Assembly (NCBI GenBank): GCA_017434455.1
Contig: JAFRFG010000014.1
Span: 124,001-188,000, forward strand
Source of the DNA: Thermoguttaceae bacterium
GTDB taxonomy: Bacteria; Planctomycetota; Planctomycetia; Pirellulales; Thermoguttaceae
Length of the DNA stretch: 64,000 nt
Reading direction: 5' to 3'
In this document: positions 18,618-26,846 of the stretch, in pieces
Position numbering within the stretch: position 1 is the stretch's first letter
Layout of the letters: each line of letters opens with the position of its first letter
The notes under the pieces: generated by a model
What the model saw: only the letters and a program-made list of their open reading frames with translations
Database searches by the model: none
What the model was told of the DNA's origin: nothing
Translations under genes and position numbers: made by a program

Positions 18618-19553
18618 TTATTTAGCCCAGGAATCGATGCTGGGCAAATCTATCTGGTACTCAGCATTCACGATCTCTTTCGGCATGCCATCACGAACCA
18701 TTCGTGGAAAGATTTCATTGACCTCATAATGTGTTTTGTCCGTGATAACAAAGTGAATGTTATCGTACTCTTGGGTATCAAAGTAATCGACGGATGCCAG
18801 TTTCAGGACAAGTTCTTCGACAAGTCCCGGATTATCTGTTAGTCTCGAAATCACGTCATGTACAAGGTTGTATAACGTAAGTGCTCCGACTTGCTGACGG
18901 GCGCACTTGTCTATCCGGTATATAACCAACTCCCCTGGAACCTCACAATCCAGCTGTTCAATAGAAGTAATGGTGACAGATACTGATGATGTGCCGGTTG
19001 CTTTGATTTCATACCAGCCCTCTGAATAAAAGAAATCCTGATCTGATCCTTCAGGCCCTACCCACCCTGACAGGGCTTCTGAGGCAGGCATTCCCTTCTC
19101 AATCATTTCTTTTAAAAAAGAAAGCTCGGCAATCAGTCCTTTTTGAGCGTTTAAGCTGAGCAGCGAACTGCGCTTGTGATCAAGCAGCTTCAGCCATTGT
19201 GCGTATCTGCGCAAAACCTTAGCAAGCGCGTCCTTTTGTGTAGTCTCCTCTTTTGAGTATTCTATGATGTTGCTTGACATCGATATGAATACGTCTTCCT
19301 GGGCTCGGTTTACGAGCGTAAACGAGATGGCGTATTTCCCATCTCGTCGCTGGTTGCAGGCGGTTTCGATGCTCCGAGAGGAAGTAATACTGTCAACTGG
19401 CAGATCTGACACGATAACGATAGACTTCTGGTCCTTCGTTACGTACCGTACATACCACTCCAGCGCGTGCGGGATCGCAAGCTGAAGAGCCCCTCCCCTG
19501 CGATAACCTATATGGTCCCATTTCTGACGCAGTTCTGCCTCGTAAGTATTCAT
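18618..19553 (-). CDS. PD-(D/E)XK-type protein (DUF4420 family)
   Basis: 311 residues. The motif GPEGSDQDFFYSEGWYEIKA places D173, E182 and K184 in a D-x8-E-x-K arrangement, with E143 in the preceding helix (GLIAELSFL). That is a complete PD-(D/E)XK nuclease site and matches the DUF4420 family, known beside Z1 ATPases. It is the best candidate for the DNA-cleaving subunit of the island. Its ATG abuts the stop of the Z1 gene with no gap, which suggests coupled translation and roughly matched amounts. No other domain is visible. Confidence 0.8.
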   Translation of the reverse strand: MNTYEAELRQKWDHIGYRRGGALQLAIPHALEWYVRYVTKDQKSIVIVSDLPVDSITSSRSIETACNQRRDGKYAISFTLVNRAQEDVFISMSSNIIEYSKEETTQKDALAKVLRRYAQWLKLLDHKRSSLLSLNAQKGLIAELSFLKEMIEKGMPASEALSGWVGPEGSDQDFFYSEGWYEIKATGTSSVSVTITSIEQLDCEVPGELVIYRIDKCARQQVGALTLYNLVHDVISRLTDNPGLVEELVLKLASVDYFDTQEYDNIHFVITDKTHYEVNEIFPRMVRDGMPKEIVNAEYQIDLPSIDSWAK

Positions 19554-22283
19554 TTAGTCATCCTCATAACCTTCGTCAGAGAAATTAATCCAATTACGCA
19601 GTTCTACGAGATTAACTTTGTAATTGGCTACACGGGTGTCGTTGTCATCACGTGGAAAACCAACCCCAAGGGCAAAGAGGAAGGGAGGGAGTCCTGAACT
19701 ATCACCTTCGTACTTCGCATCTAAAATATGAAGCATGAGAATGGGATCGCGGTCTCTGGTGAGAAACGCTTTATCAGAAACATTGCTCTTACCGGTTTCG
19801 GACTTAAATGCTCGCTTCGCATCATCTATTTCACCACGGGTTAGACCAATTCTGGTGCACCCACCGGATCCGACCCTAACTTTTGTACCGCTGACACTCA
19901 GCATTTTAGCGTCGACGGAGATCTTTCGGCTTTCCGTACTCTGGATTCTAAGCGTTTCTGAGCCACATTTAAGGTCGCCTTGGTAAGGCTCGCCATCACC
20001 GCTGTTAAACAGAACCACATCCCACCCATGATTCCAGGGCCTGGATTCTATAGATTCTGCCAGCGCTCTTCCATTAAAGCTCAGATGCCACGGGTGCGTC
20101 TCGAAATCTCGAAGAAGCTGAGCAATTGCGTCACCGGGAACATGCTTCCAATAGTAATGTCCTTGGGTTCGCTCCTTATCATTCAGCCGATCTCCATGCT
20201 CTGACAAAGAATCGACAAAGTTTTTGAAAACCCTTTCGTTTTCGTTAAGTATTGAAAGCGATGCTTTCAGTCGGGGGGTTTCAAGCAGATGTCCAGAAAC
20301 TGTAACCGGGAACGTGATATCCGTTGCGGTACGCATTTTGTTTCTGGCCGTCACAATTAATGCGCCTGGATCCTGACGTACTTTTAAGCCAAATTCCAAA
20401 GGTGTCTGATGCGCATTTCGCATCTTGATGATCTCGTCTTTAAGTTCGACGGCAGCACGATTAATCTGTCCGTACCAATCAAATGCCTCTTCAGACATCC
20501 AGACTTTAACAAGATCCTGATAGTTGGGACGATAGCCAAACCAGCGTCCCATTTGCATAAGGGTGTCATACATCTTTGTGTTGCGGTGAAAATAAGACAC
20601 ACAGAGTCCCTCGAGAGTCAGACCGCGTGACAAACTGTTGCCGCCTACCGCAATTACTCGCAGTCCGTCTTTCTTGTGATTAAAATAATCCAGACTAGCC
20701 GTACCTGTTTTCATGTTGACCGCGCGTACATCAATCGGAGCAACAGACCTATAAAGGTACTTTCTAAGAACCTCGTCCCAGGCGATCTTGCCAATGCCAG
20801 AGAGATTGAATTTCTCCCAAATGTGGTGCAATGCTCGGATCGAAGGAATCTGTTCGGCCTTGTCAACAGGGAGTTTCGAGTAATTCCTAAGATCAGACTT
20901 GACCCGTTCCAGCCAGCAGCTAAGAATATCAGCAATTTGGTTCTGGACTGCGGTAAAAAGACTGATGTGAACCATCATTGAACGATGTTCAGTTGTATCT
21001 CCACGAAAATCCCGTATGGCGTTGACGAGGAGAAAATAATTGGCCGCTTCATAGAGATCATCCGGCAAACCAGAAACCACAAGCTCCTTCTTGTGCCCAT
21101 CTGGGAAGTATCTCTGCAAATCAAAAATATCGATCGGTCTAATCATGTCAGAAAGATCACCGTCATCACCAAAGATCCGATCTGCACCAATATAGTCTGT
21201 TGGAGGGGACAGCGCATAGATGAAATCCGCCGGGAACAAATCTTCATCGTTTCCGGGGTCAATGAAGATATTCGCGAAAGGAGTCGCAGTAACGCCCAAG
21301 TAAGTGGTCCTGCTGAAGAGAAGCAACAACCTTCTGATACAATCATTTATGGCTGTAGGCAGCGTATCAGGGTCTTTCGTGTTAACAGAAGCATTATCTG
21401 CCTCGTCATCGATCAATAACAGCGGGAGATCAATCTTCCCCACATCATTTTGTGTATTGTTCAAGGTCAGCCAGTTAATAAGATTGTTGAGAATGCGCTT
21501 GTTCTTCTTTACTACTAGGATGACTGGACAATTAACGTTCTCTATGCCAAGATCATTGCTGCGAAGCACACCGCTGTCAAAGTCCTTGGTGACAGAGGTG
21601 AAAGACACTATCTTCTTCGACTTGCCATACCGCCCTACCCCCACAAATCGGTTTTTATATCTTCGAAACGGGTTGGTATCGAGGAAATATTCACTCTTGC
21701 GACCGGAGCATTCCGCATCCAGACGTTCCTGAGTCTGTTTGCGGAGGTTTTCCTGAAGCCCGGCCAGAATGATGATGATTCGATAACCAGTGTCAGCAGC
21801 TTTATTGCAGACTGCAGTGTAGTTTGCTGTCTTTCCGGACTGAACATCACCAAGAATAAGTCCCTTAATGGCGAAGTGGTCTTCAGAAGGGTCACCGCAC
21901 AGATCCAGTATCTCATCAGAGATTTTGCCGAGATTGGCTGTTACGCGCGGATTCCAATGCTTAACTTCCTCGAGATACTTCTTGTATCGATTCCAAAAGA
22001 AGAAATCAAATGAAGCACGTTTTGCGGGAAGCCATGACTGGTGCCCATTATTTCGGTCGTTGATATAAACACCAACATCCATTTGGATTACGAGAGTCTG
22101 CCTGAGCCGTGTCAAAATCTCGGCGAATTCCTGATCTGTGACCGGCATCAGCATAGATGTTTTATCTCTAAAGAGAGCTGCCTTTTCAATGAACTCTTCT
22201 TCAGTAGGGGGGACCTCCTTATATACGGAGTTTATGTAGGCGGATATCGTATTTTCCAGTTGTTCAACGTTCAGATTAGCCAT
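19554..22283 (-). CDS. Z1-domain superfamily II-like ATPase
   Basis: 909 residues. Walker A GDVQSGKT is at 145-152, Walker B LLIDDEAD at 289-296, and a motif-III-like GVTATPFANIF at 330-340. The C-terminal motor half has GGNSLSRGLTLEGL (547-560) and MGRWFGYR (578-585), the signature of the Z1 domain. This family is known from restriction-modification-like operons with GHKL ATPases, where it is thought to act as the DNA-translocating or remodelling motor. Its start overlaps the end of the GHKL gene by eight bases. Codon use and GC are lower than in flanking genes, in line with transfer. Confidence 0.9.
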   Translation of the reverse strand: MANLNVEQLENTISAYINSVYKEVPPTEEEFIEKAALFRDKTSMLMPVTDQEFAEILTRLRQTLVIQMDVGVYINDRNNGHQSWLPAKRASFDFFFWNRYKKYLEEVKHWNPRVTANLGKISDEILDLCGDPSEDHFAIKGLILGDVQSGKTANYTAVCNKAADTGYRIIIILAGLQENLRKQTQERLDAECSGRKSEYFLDTNPFRRYKNRFVGVGRYGKSKKIVSFTSVTKDFDSGVLRSNDLGIENVNCPVILVVKKNKRILNNLINWLTLNNTQNDVGKIDLPLLLIDDEADNASVNTKDPDTLPTAINDCIRRLLLLFSRTTYLGVTATPFANIFIDPGNDEDLFPADFIYALSPPTDYIGADRIFGDDGDLSDMIRPIDIFDLQRYFPDGHKKELVVSGLPDDLYEAANYFLLVNAIRDFRGDTTEHRSMMVHISLFTAVQNQIADILSCWLERVKSDLRNYSKLPVDKAEQIPSIRALHHIWEKFNLSGIGKIAWDEVLRKYLYRSVAPIDVRAVNMKTGTASLDYFNHKKDGLRVIAVGGNSLSRGLTLEGLCVSYFHRNTKMYDTLMQMGRWFGYRPNYQDLVKVWMSEEAFDWYGQINRAAVELKDEIIKMRNAHQTPLEFGLKVRQDPGALIVTARNKMRTATDITFPVTVSGHLLETPRLKASLSILNENERVFKNFVDSLSEHGDRLNDKERTQGHYYWKHVPGDAIAQLLRDFETHPWHLSFNGRALAESIESRPWNHGWDVVLFNSGDGEPYQGDLKCGSETLRIQSTESRKISVDAKMLSVSGTKVRVGSGGCTRIGLTRGEIDDAKRAFKSETGKSNVSDKAFLTRDRDPILMLHILDAKYEGDSSGLPPFLFALGVGFPRDDNDTRVANYKVNLVELRNWINFSDEGYEDD

Positions 22284-23745
22284 GGTTTATCTCCCTTCTC
22301 AAACTCTCAAAGACTTCAGGAAAAGATGAAAAAGGTTCGACATTATGCATTCTGTCAAGCAAGGCAAGCCTCTGGGCGTTATTGCTGCAGCTGTCAAGCA
22401 TAACTGCAAGCGAATCCTTTATCTGTGCCGCATCCTGATCCTGATCATTAATCAGTTTCTCATCTTCATTGAGGTCGACATAGAGCTGATTCAAGGGCAG
22501 TCCCCGCTCGATTTGCTCTAATAACGAAAATACGAGCTTTTGTTGCGCTGGAGATTTATCTATAATCAGCTTAACCAGAGGGTGATCTCGGTTAATCTCG
22601 TAATACACGGCCCCCTGACGATTCCTCATTCTATTCCAGATATGGATATTCTTATCACTAACTTCGCGTTTCCCTCTGACTTTCCAAGTCCGTTTGCTTT
22701 TCTCAGCAACGCGTTCAATAATGACCCCCAAGTTCTTCCGCACTTCCGCCGGAGGCAAGGCAGACGATTTCTTGATGTCAAGAGTCCAGAGATCGTCGAG
22801 AGAGTTCGGTATATCAACCTGGATTCGGGCCAACTTAGACAAATCTCCCTGCGGCATCATCCTGAACCATGTCCCCCACGTGAGCAGGCGTTTATTGCGG
22901 TAGACAAAGAATCCCTGCTGTTTTCTGAGGCCTTCCTTGCCGCCGAGTTCCTTTATTTCTTCTGGTGTCATACGTGAGATGTGCGGCAGAATGTAGGGCC
23001 GGACAACTATCTCTTGTTCGCGTATAATGAGTTTTTCATCGTCCATTACCTTAGTGCTCTTGTCTTTCAAAAAAGGGTCGGCAGGCAATACCGGTTCATA
23101 GTTGATCGAGAGCTTAAATTTGGTGATGCCAGGTTCACCGCTAAGATACCTGTGATAAACAAGCGACAAATGAGAACGAACACTGTCGATCTTACTGCCG
23201 AGAGTATGCTCAAATTTTGCCTCTCCGACCTTCATACGGTCCAGGTTCTGCCATACAACAAGGGTCCCTGACTTCTGATCCTCGAGGTACTCAACACCCG
23301 GCACCTCGTTTATTTCGCTTGGTTCAAGGATCAAAAGCGACCAATCACCTACATCAGACACATGATCAATATCCCACCTGCGGCCTAAAATCGTGTCGCC
23401 TTGCTTCGTGACCACAGTTAGCGTACGGCACTGAGACAGAGATGCTGTTTTGAGTCCCAAGCCAAAACGCCCCAAGTCCTTAGAATCTCTGGTCTCAATT
23501 GGGCTGCGGCTGCCGTATTGCATAGCGCGATCCAACTCCGCTTCGCACATGCCCTTTCCATTGTCCAGAATGGAGATGTAGGCTCCGGCTTTGTCATACG
23601 GGAAAAAGAAAATGTTGACGGCGGTCGCGCTTGCCGCAACGCTGTTGTCGATAATATCAGCGACGGCCGCTTCGAGCGAATAGCCAATAGCACGAGTCGA
23701 CTCAATCAGGGTTGGCGCATAGGGCGGCAGATTCTTGGTTCTCAT
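22276..23745 (-). CDS. MutL/MORC-like GHKL ATPase of a restriction-like system
   Basis: 489 residues. The Bergerat fold is clear: an N-box in EAAVADIIDNSVA (25-37), a G1 box DNGKGM (61-66) and a G2 box GRFGLGLKTA (92-101). The C-terminal half is the S5-like plus coiled region found in MORC-type proteins rather than a kinase domain. Iyer, Abhiman and Aravind described such ATPases in restriction-modification-like operons, as relatives of eukaryotic MORC. It would be an ATP-driven clamp on DNA. It is the first long gene of the operon. The likely promoter is the TATAAT at 24062-24067 on the minus strand. Confidence 0.88.
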   Translation of the reverse strand: MRTKNLPPYAPTLIESTRAIGYSLEAAVADIIDNSVAASATAVNIFFFPYDKAGAYISILDNGKGMCEAELDRAMQYGSRSPIETRDSKDLGRFGLGLKTASLSQCRTLTVVTKQGDTILGRRWDIDHVSDVGDWSLLILEPSEINEVPGVEYLEDQKSGTLVVWQNLDRMKVGEAKFEHTLGSKIDSVRSHLSLVYHRYLSGEPGITKFKLSINYEPVLPADPFLKDKSTKVMDDEKLIIREQEIVVRPYILPHISRMTPEEIKELGGKEGLRKQQGFFVYRNKRLLTWGTWFRMMPQGDLSKLARIQVDIPNSLDDLWTLDIKKSSALPPAEVRKNLGVIIERVAEKSKRTWKVRGKREVSDKNIHIWNRMRNRQGAVYYEINRDHPLVKLIIDKSPAQQKLVFSLLEQIERGLPLNQLYVDLNEDEKLINDQDQDAAQIKDSLAVMLDSCSNNAQRLALLDRMHNVEPFSSFPEVFESLRREINHG

Positions 23746-24270
23746 CGATCTAAAGTCACTTCTTTCTAACGAACAGAAACAAAACTATCCTAAGACAGTC
23801 CCTTGCCCCTTTCCTCAGATGATCATTATGCTTTTTCTGCGCAAACAATCTGCTCGATATACTGACATGCTGCAGACAACTTTCACCGAGACATGATGTG
23901 TATCCTGTCCCTGGACTGAGCCAGCCGGCCGAGGATCACGGCACCATATATTATCGAGCGTGTCCATAATCACACCTTCTTAACCCCCCCGAATATGCGA
24001 AGGGGATGGTTTCGCCGAGATACCCCCACGGATCCATCATTAAAAGGGCCAACCGAGGACAATTATACAATATTACCCGCACATATACAGAAGATTCGAG
24101 GAAAAAATAGTGATTTTAGGGATTTTTCCTGAGGAGAGTACACTAAGGTACACAGTCTCTGTTCCCGGAAACGCCTGTAGCGGGGGCGTCCCCATTCGGG
24201 TAGAATGGCCCCAATCGTAACCACAAAACAACCTTCCCCCCCAAAAAGCCGCTTTCAGAGGTTTACGCCG
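23746..24270. promoter_or_regulatory. Intergenic region between defence operon and single-unit phosphatase, with divergent promoters
   Basis: 525 bp. On the minus strand GTATAATTGTCC (TATAAT at 24062-24067) can drive the defence operon. On the + strand TAGCGG (24178-24183), 17 bp and TAGAAT (24201-24206) can drive the phosphatase. From about 24041 onward the sequence resembles the secA/phosphatase intergenic region 10911-11080. Shared pieces include TTAAAAGG, the ATTATAC box, AATAGNGNTTTTAGNGATTTTT and CCTNTAGCGG. One possible small coding frame lies at 23818-23967. No tRNA or inverted repeats marking an element end were found. Confidence 0.5.
23818..23967 (-). CDS. Possible small protein upstream of the defence operon
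   Basis: A 49-residue frame starts at ATG 23967 with AAGGTGTGA a few bases upstream, and ends at TGA 23818-23820, 72 bp before the GHKL gene. It lies between the putative operon promoter and the first long gene. Residues are unremarkable (starts MDTLDNIW, ends RRKSIMII), with four cysteines and no recognised domain. It could be a leader peptide, a degraded regulator or chance. Confidence 0.25.
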
Positions 24271-25386
24271 ATGCGCCGTCCCCTTCCCTTCCTTTCCCCG
24301 GCTTGGTTTTTTACCCTGTGGGTTCTCCTGCCGCTGGCCGCGGCATCGTCAGATGACTCCGTCCCCGTCCTCGTGACCCCGGCCGAGGGGGAAAGCGTCT
24401 CGGTCGCGCCGCAGCCGGCGGTGCCGTACCTTTCGCCCGAGGAGCGCGGCTGGGATACCGACTACCCGATCGAGCAGATCAATCCCGACCATACCGACCG
24501 TTCCCGGCCCAAGCCGGTGACCCTCTCGTGGTCGTGGCCCCATGGGGGGCACTTCACCGTCGAGCTGGCGGCCAATGAGGACTTCTCCGACGCGGTGGTC
24601 CTAAAGAGTGATTCCGAGACGCTCCAGGCGCGCAACCTTGCCCCCGATACCCTCTACTCCTGGCGGGTCACCGCCGAAGGGGGGGTGCGCTCGGCGGCGG
24701 GGCATTTCCGCACCGATGTTCAGATCCCCCGCTGGTTCGATATCCCGGGGCCCTCGAACGTCCGCGACGTCGGGGGGTGGCCGACCGCCGACGGCCGCCG
24801 GGTCAAAGAGGGGCTGGTCTTTCGGGGGACCCAGCTGGAGGGGAGGTTCGAGATCACCCCCGAGGGGCGCGACTATATGGTTCACACCCTTGGGATTAAA
24901 ACCGATCTGGATCTGCGCGGCCCCAGCGAGGTCGGGGACCCGAACGTCAAGACCGGCCGCCCGCTGGGCGATGAGGTCGAATGGGTGAATATTCCGGTCT
25001 CCGCCTACAAAGATGTATTCACCGAAGAGGGGCAGCGCCCCCGCTGGCGCGAGATCTTCAGTACCCTGGCCAAGCCGGAAACCTACCCGGTTTACATTCA
25101 CTGCTACGGCGGCGCCGACCGGACCGGAACGCTCTGCCTGTTTCTCAAGGCGATCCTGGGGGTGAGCGACAACGACCTGTGCGTCGACTACGAACTGACG
25201 ACCCTGCGCTTCGCGGTTCGGCACATCCACATCGACGCTTTCGAGGCGATGCTCGAGGAGCTGAACCGATACGGCACCGCCGAAGAGCCGATGTCGGTCA
25301 AATGCGAGCGGTTCCTGCTCGATATCGGGGTGACGCCCGAGGAGATCGAATCGATCCGCGCGATTCTTTTGGAGGATAAGCCGTAA
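24271..25386 (+). CDS. Secreted FN3-like + tyrosine/dual-specificity phosphatase (single unit)
   Basis: 371 residues from ATG 24271, which gives MRRPLPFLSPAWFF, a signal peptide matching that of the large paralogue; an upstream in-frame ATG at 24205 lies at the promoter and is rejected. One FN3-like domain (residues ~30-150) is followed by the phosphatase with NVRDVGG and the CX5R loop HCYGGADRTG. The second half is almost the same as repeat 3 of the gene at 11150 (for example EVEWVNIPV, FTEEGQRPRWREIFSTLAK). So this gene and repeat 3 share a recent ancestor. Role as for the paralogue: an exported phosphatase of unknown substrate. Confidence 0.85.
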   Translation: MRRPLPFLSPAWFFTLWVLLPLAAASSDDSVPVLVTPAEGESVSVAPQPAVPYLSPEERGWDTDYPIEQINPDHTDRSRPKPVTLSWSWPHGGHFTVELAANEDFSDAVVLKSDSETLQARNLAPDTLYSWRVTAEGGVRSAAGHFRTDVQIPRWFDIPGPSNVRDVGGWPTADGRRVKEGLVFRGTQLEGRFEITPEGRDYMVHTLGIKTDLDLRGPSEVGDPNVKTGRPLGDEVEWVNIPVSAYKDVFTEEGQRPRWREIFSTLAKPETYPVYIHCYGGADRTGTLCLFLKAILGVSDNDLCVDYELTTLRFAVRHIHIDAFEAMLEELNRYGTAEEPMSVKCERFLLDIGVTPEEIESIRAILLEDKP

Positions 25387-25450
25387 GAGTAAACCCGGGG
25401 CTTTTGACGTTATCGGCGCCTGTCCTCTTGACCGAGGTACCCGGTATGAC

Positions 25451-25490
25451 TATTATGAAAAAAGGTGTGGGCACACCTTTTTTCATAATA
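25451..25490. repeat. Perfect 40-bp palindrome just before the AAA/DUF4143 gene
   Basis: Two 19-base arms, TATTATGAAAAAAGGTGTG and its exact complement, surround a central GG. The palindrome ends nine bases before the ATPase ATG at 25500. Inside it, GGTGT-GGGC-ACACC followed by T6 could act as an intrinsic terminator in either direction for the phosphatase gene. The perfect symmetry extends well past what a terminator needs, so an operator or mobile palindromic element is also possible. Confidence 0.85.
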
Positions 25491-25499
25491 GAGGGCGCT

Positions 25500-26753
25500 A
25501 TGGAGATTAAACGGGACATCTACCTGAACCGGCTGATCCGGCGGGAAAACAACGGGCTGGTCAAAGTCGTGACGGGGGTTCGCCGCTGCGGCAAGTCGTA
25601 CCTTTTGCTGCGTCTGTTTCATAACTACCTCTTGGACAAGGGGGTAAAAGAGGACCACATTATCGAGATCGCGCTCGATGACCGAAGTAATAAACCGCTG
25701 CGCGACCCCGACAATATGCTCCGATACATGAAAGAGCGGTTCGCCGACAGGGATACTTACTACATCATCCTCGACGAGGTGCAGCTTCTGGCGGAGTTCG
25801 AGGACGTGCTCAACAGTTTCATGCACATCCCCGGCGCGGATGTCTACGTGACGGGGAGCAACTCGAAATTTCTCTCCTCCGATCTGATCACCGAGTTTCG
25901 CGGCCGGGCCGACGAAGTACGGATCCACCCGCTTTCCTTCCGGGAATACTGCTCCGCCTTCCGGGGGAGCGCCGAGGAGGCGTGGGATGATTTTGTGACT
26001 TACGGCTCTTTGCCGCTGATCCTTTCCCGCCGGACGGCGGAAGATAAAGCACAGTATCTGACGTCGCTGTTTCAAAAGGTCTATCTCAGCGATATCGTCG
26101 ACCGCCACCGGGTACGCAACAGGGAGGAACTCGGCGAGCTGGTCGATATCCTCGCCTCCGCCGTCGGGTCGCTGACCAATCCGCTGAAGCTGACGAAGAC
26201 ATTCAAGTCGGTCAGGAACAAGACCATCAGTGATATGACGCTGAAAAAATACATCGATTATCTGACGGACGCCTTCCTGGTGAGCAAGGCGGTTCGTTAC
26301 GATATCAAAGGAAGAAAGTACATCGGTTCCCCGGCGAAATACTACTTTGAGGATGTCGGTCTGCGCAACGCGCGGCTGAATTTCCGGCAAATGGAAGAAA
26401 ACCACATTATGGAGAATATCATCTACAACGAGCTGCGTATCCTGGGGTATCGCGTGGACGTGGGGGTGGTGAAACAGTTCGGCAAAAACAGCGAGAACAA
26501 AACGACGAAAAAACAGCTTGAGGTCGATTTTGTCGCGGCGCGCGGCAGTGAGAAGTACTACATTCAGTCCGCCTTCGCGATCGATTCCCAGGACAAACGG
26601 GAGCAGGAGGAACGTTCGCTCGCCGCCCTCGGCGACTCTTTCAAAAAGATCATCGTCGTGCGCGATAACATCAAAGCGCGCAGGAACAACCGAGGGATCG
26701 TGACGGTCGGGATTCGCCATTTTCTGCTGGATGAAGAGAGCATGAATCTGTAG
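25500..26753 (+). CDS. AAA-type ATPase with C-terminal DUF4143 domain
   Basis: 417 residues from ATG 25500. Walker A GVRRCGKS is at 26-33 and Walker B YYIILDEVQ ends at residue 95; sensor 1 is VYVTGSN (115-121). The second half is the DUF4143 domain, ending with a PD-(D/E)XK-like stretch (QLEVDFVAARG ... YYIQ). This family is common and often variably present in gut and rumen bacteria; its biological role is not established. An alternative start inside the palindrome (ATG 25456, MKKGVGTPFF) would place the hairpin within the coding region. The gene is followed by a clear terminator. Confidence 0.85.
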   Translation: MEIKRDIYLNRLIRRENNGLVKVVTGVRRCGKSYLLLRLFHNYLLDKGVKEDHIIEIALDDRSNKPLRDPDNMLRYMKERFADRDTYYIILDEVQLLAEFEDVLNSFMHIPGADVYVTGSNSKFLSSDLITEFRGRADEVRIHPLSFREYCSAFRGSAEEAWDDFVTYGSLPLILSRRTAEDKAQYLTSLFQKVYLSDIVDRHRVRNREELGELVDILASAVGSLTNPLKLTKTFKSVRNKTISDMTLKKYIDYLTDAFLVSKAVRYDIKGRKYIGSPAKYYFEDVGLRNARLNFRQMEENHIMENIIYNELRILGYRVDVGVVKQFGKNSENKTTKKQLEVDFVAARGSEKYYIQSAFAIDSQDKREQEERSLAALGDSFKKIIVVRDNIKARRNNRGIVTVGIRHFLLDEESMNL

Positions 26754-26784
26754 AAGCGAATCGGAAAAGGTGCTCTTTAAGACA

Positions 26785-26819
26785 AAACGAGGAGCAGATA
26801 CCTGCCCCTCGTTTTTTTA
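26785..26819. terminator. Intrinsic terminator (bidirectional)
   Basis: AAACGAGG(A)GCAG ATAC CTGC(C)CCTCGTTTTTTT forms a hairpin with a T7 tail, placed between the converging ATPase gene (+) and NagB-like gene (minus). Confidence 0.85.
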
Positions 26820-26846
26820 TCGCGGATAATCTCGGCGCTTTTTTGT

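Noticed and set aside
14348-24270. Island as an integrase-borne or IS element
   Set aside because: No integrase, transposase, tRNA target, terminal inverted repeats or target duplication could be seen at either side.
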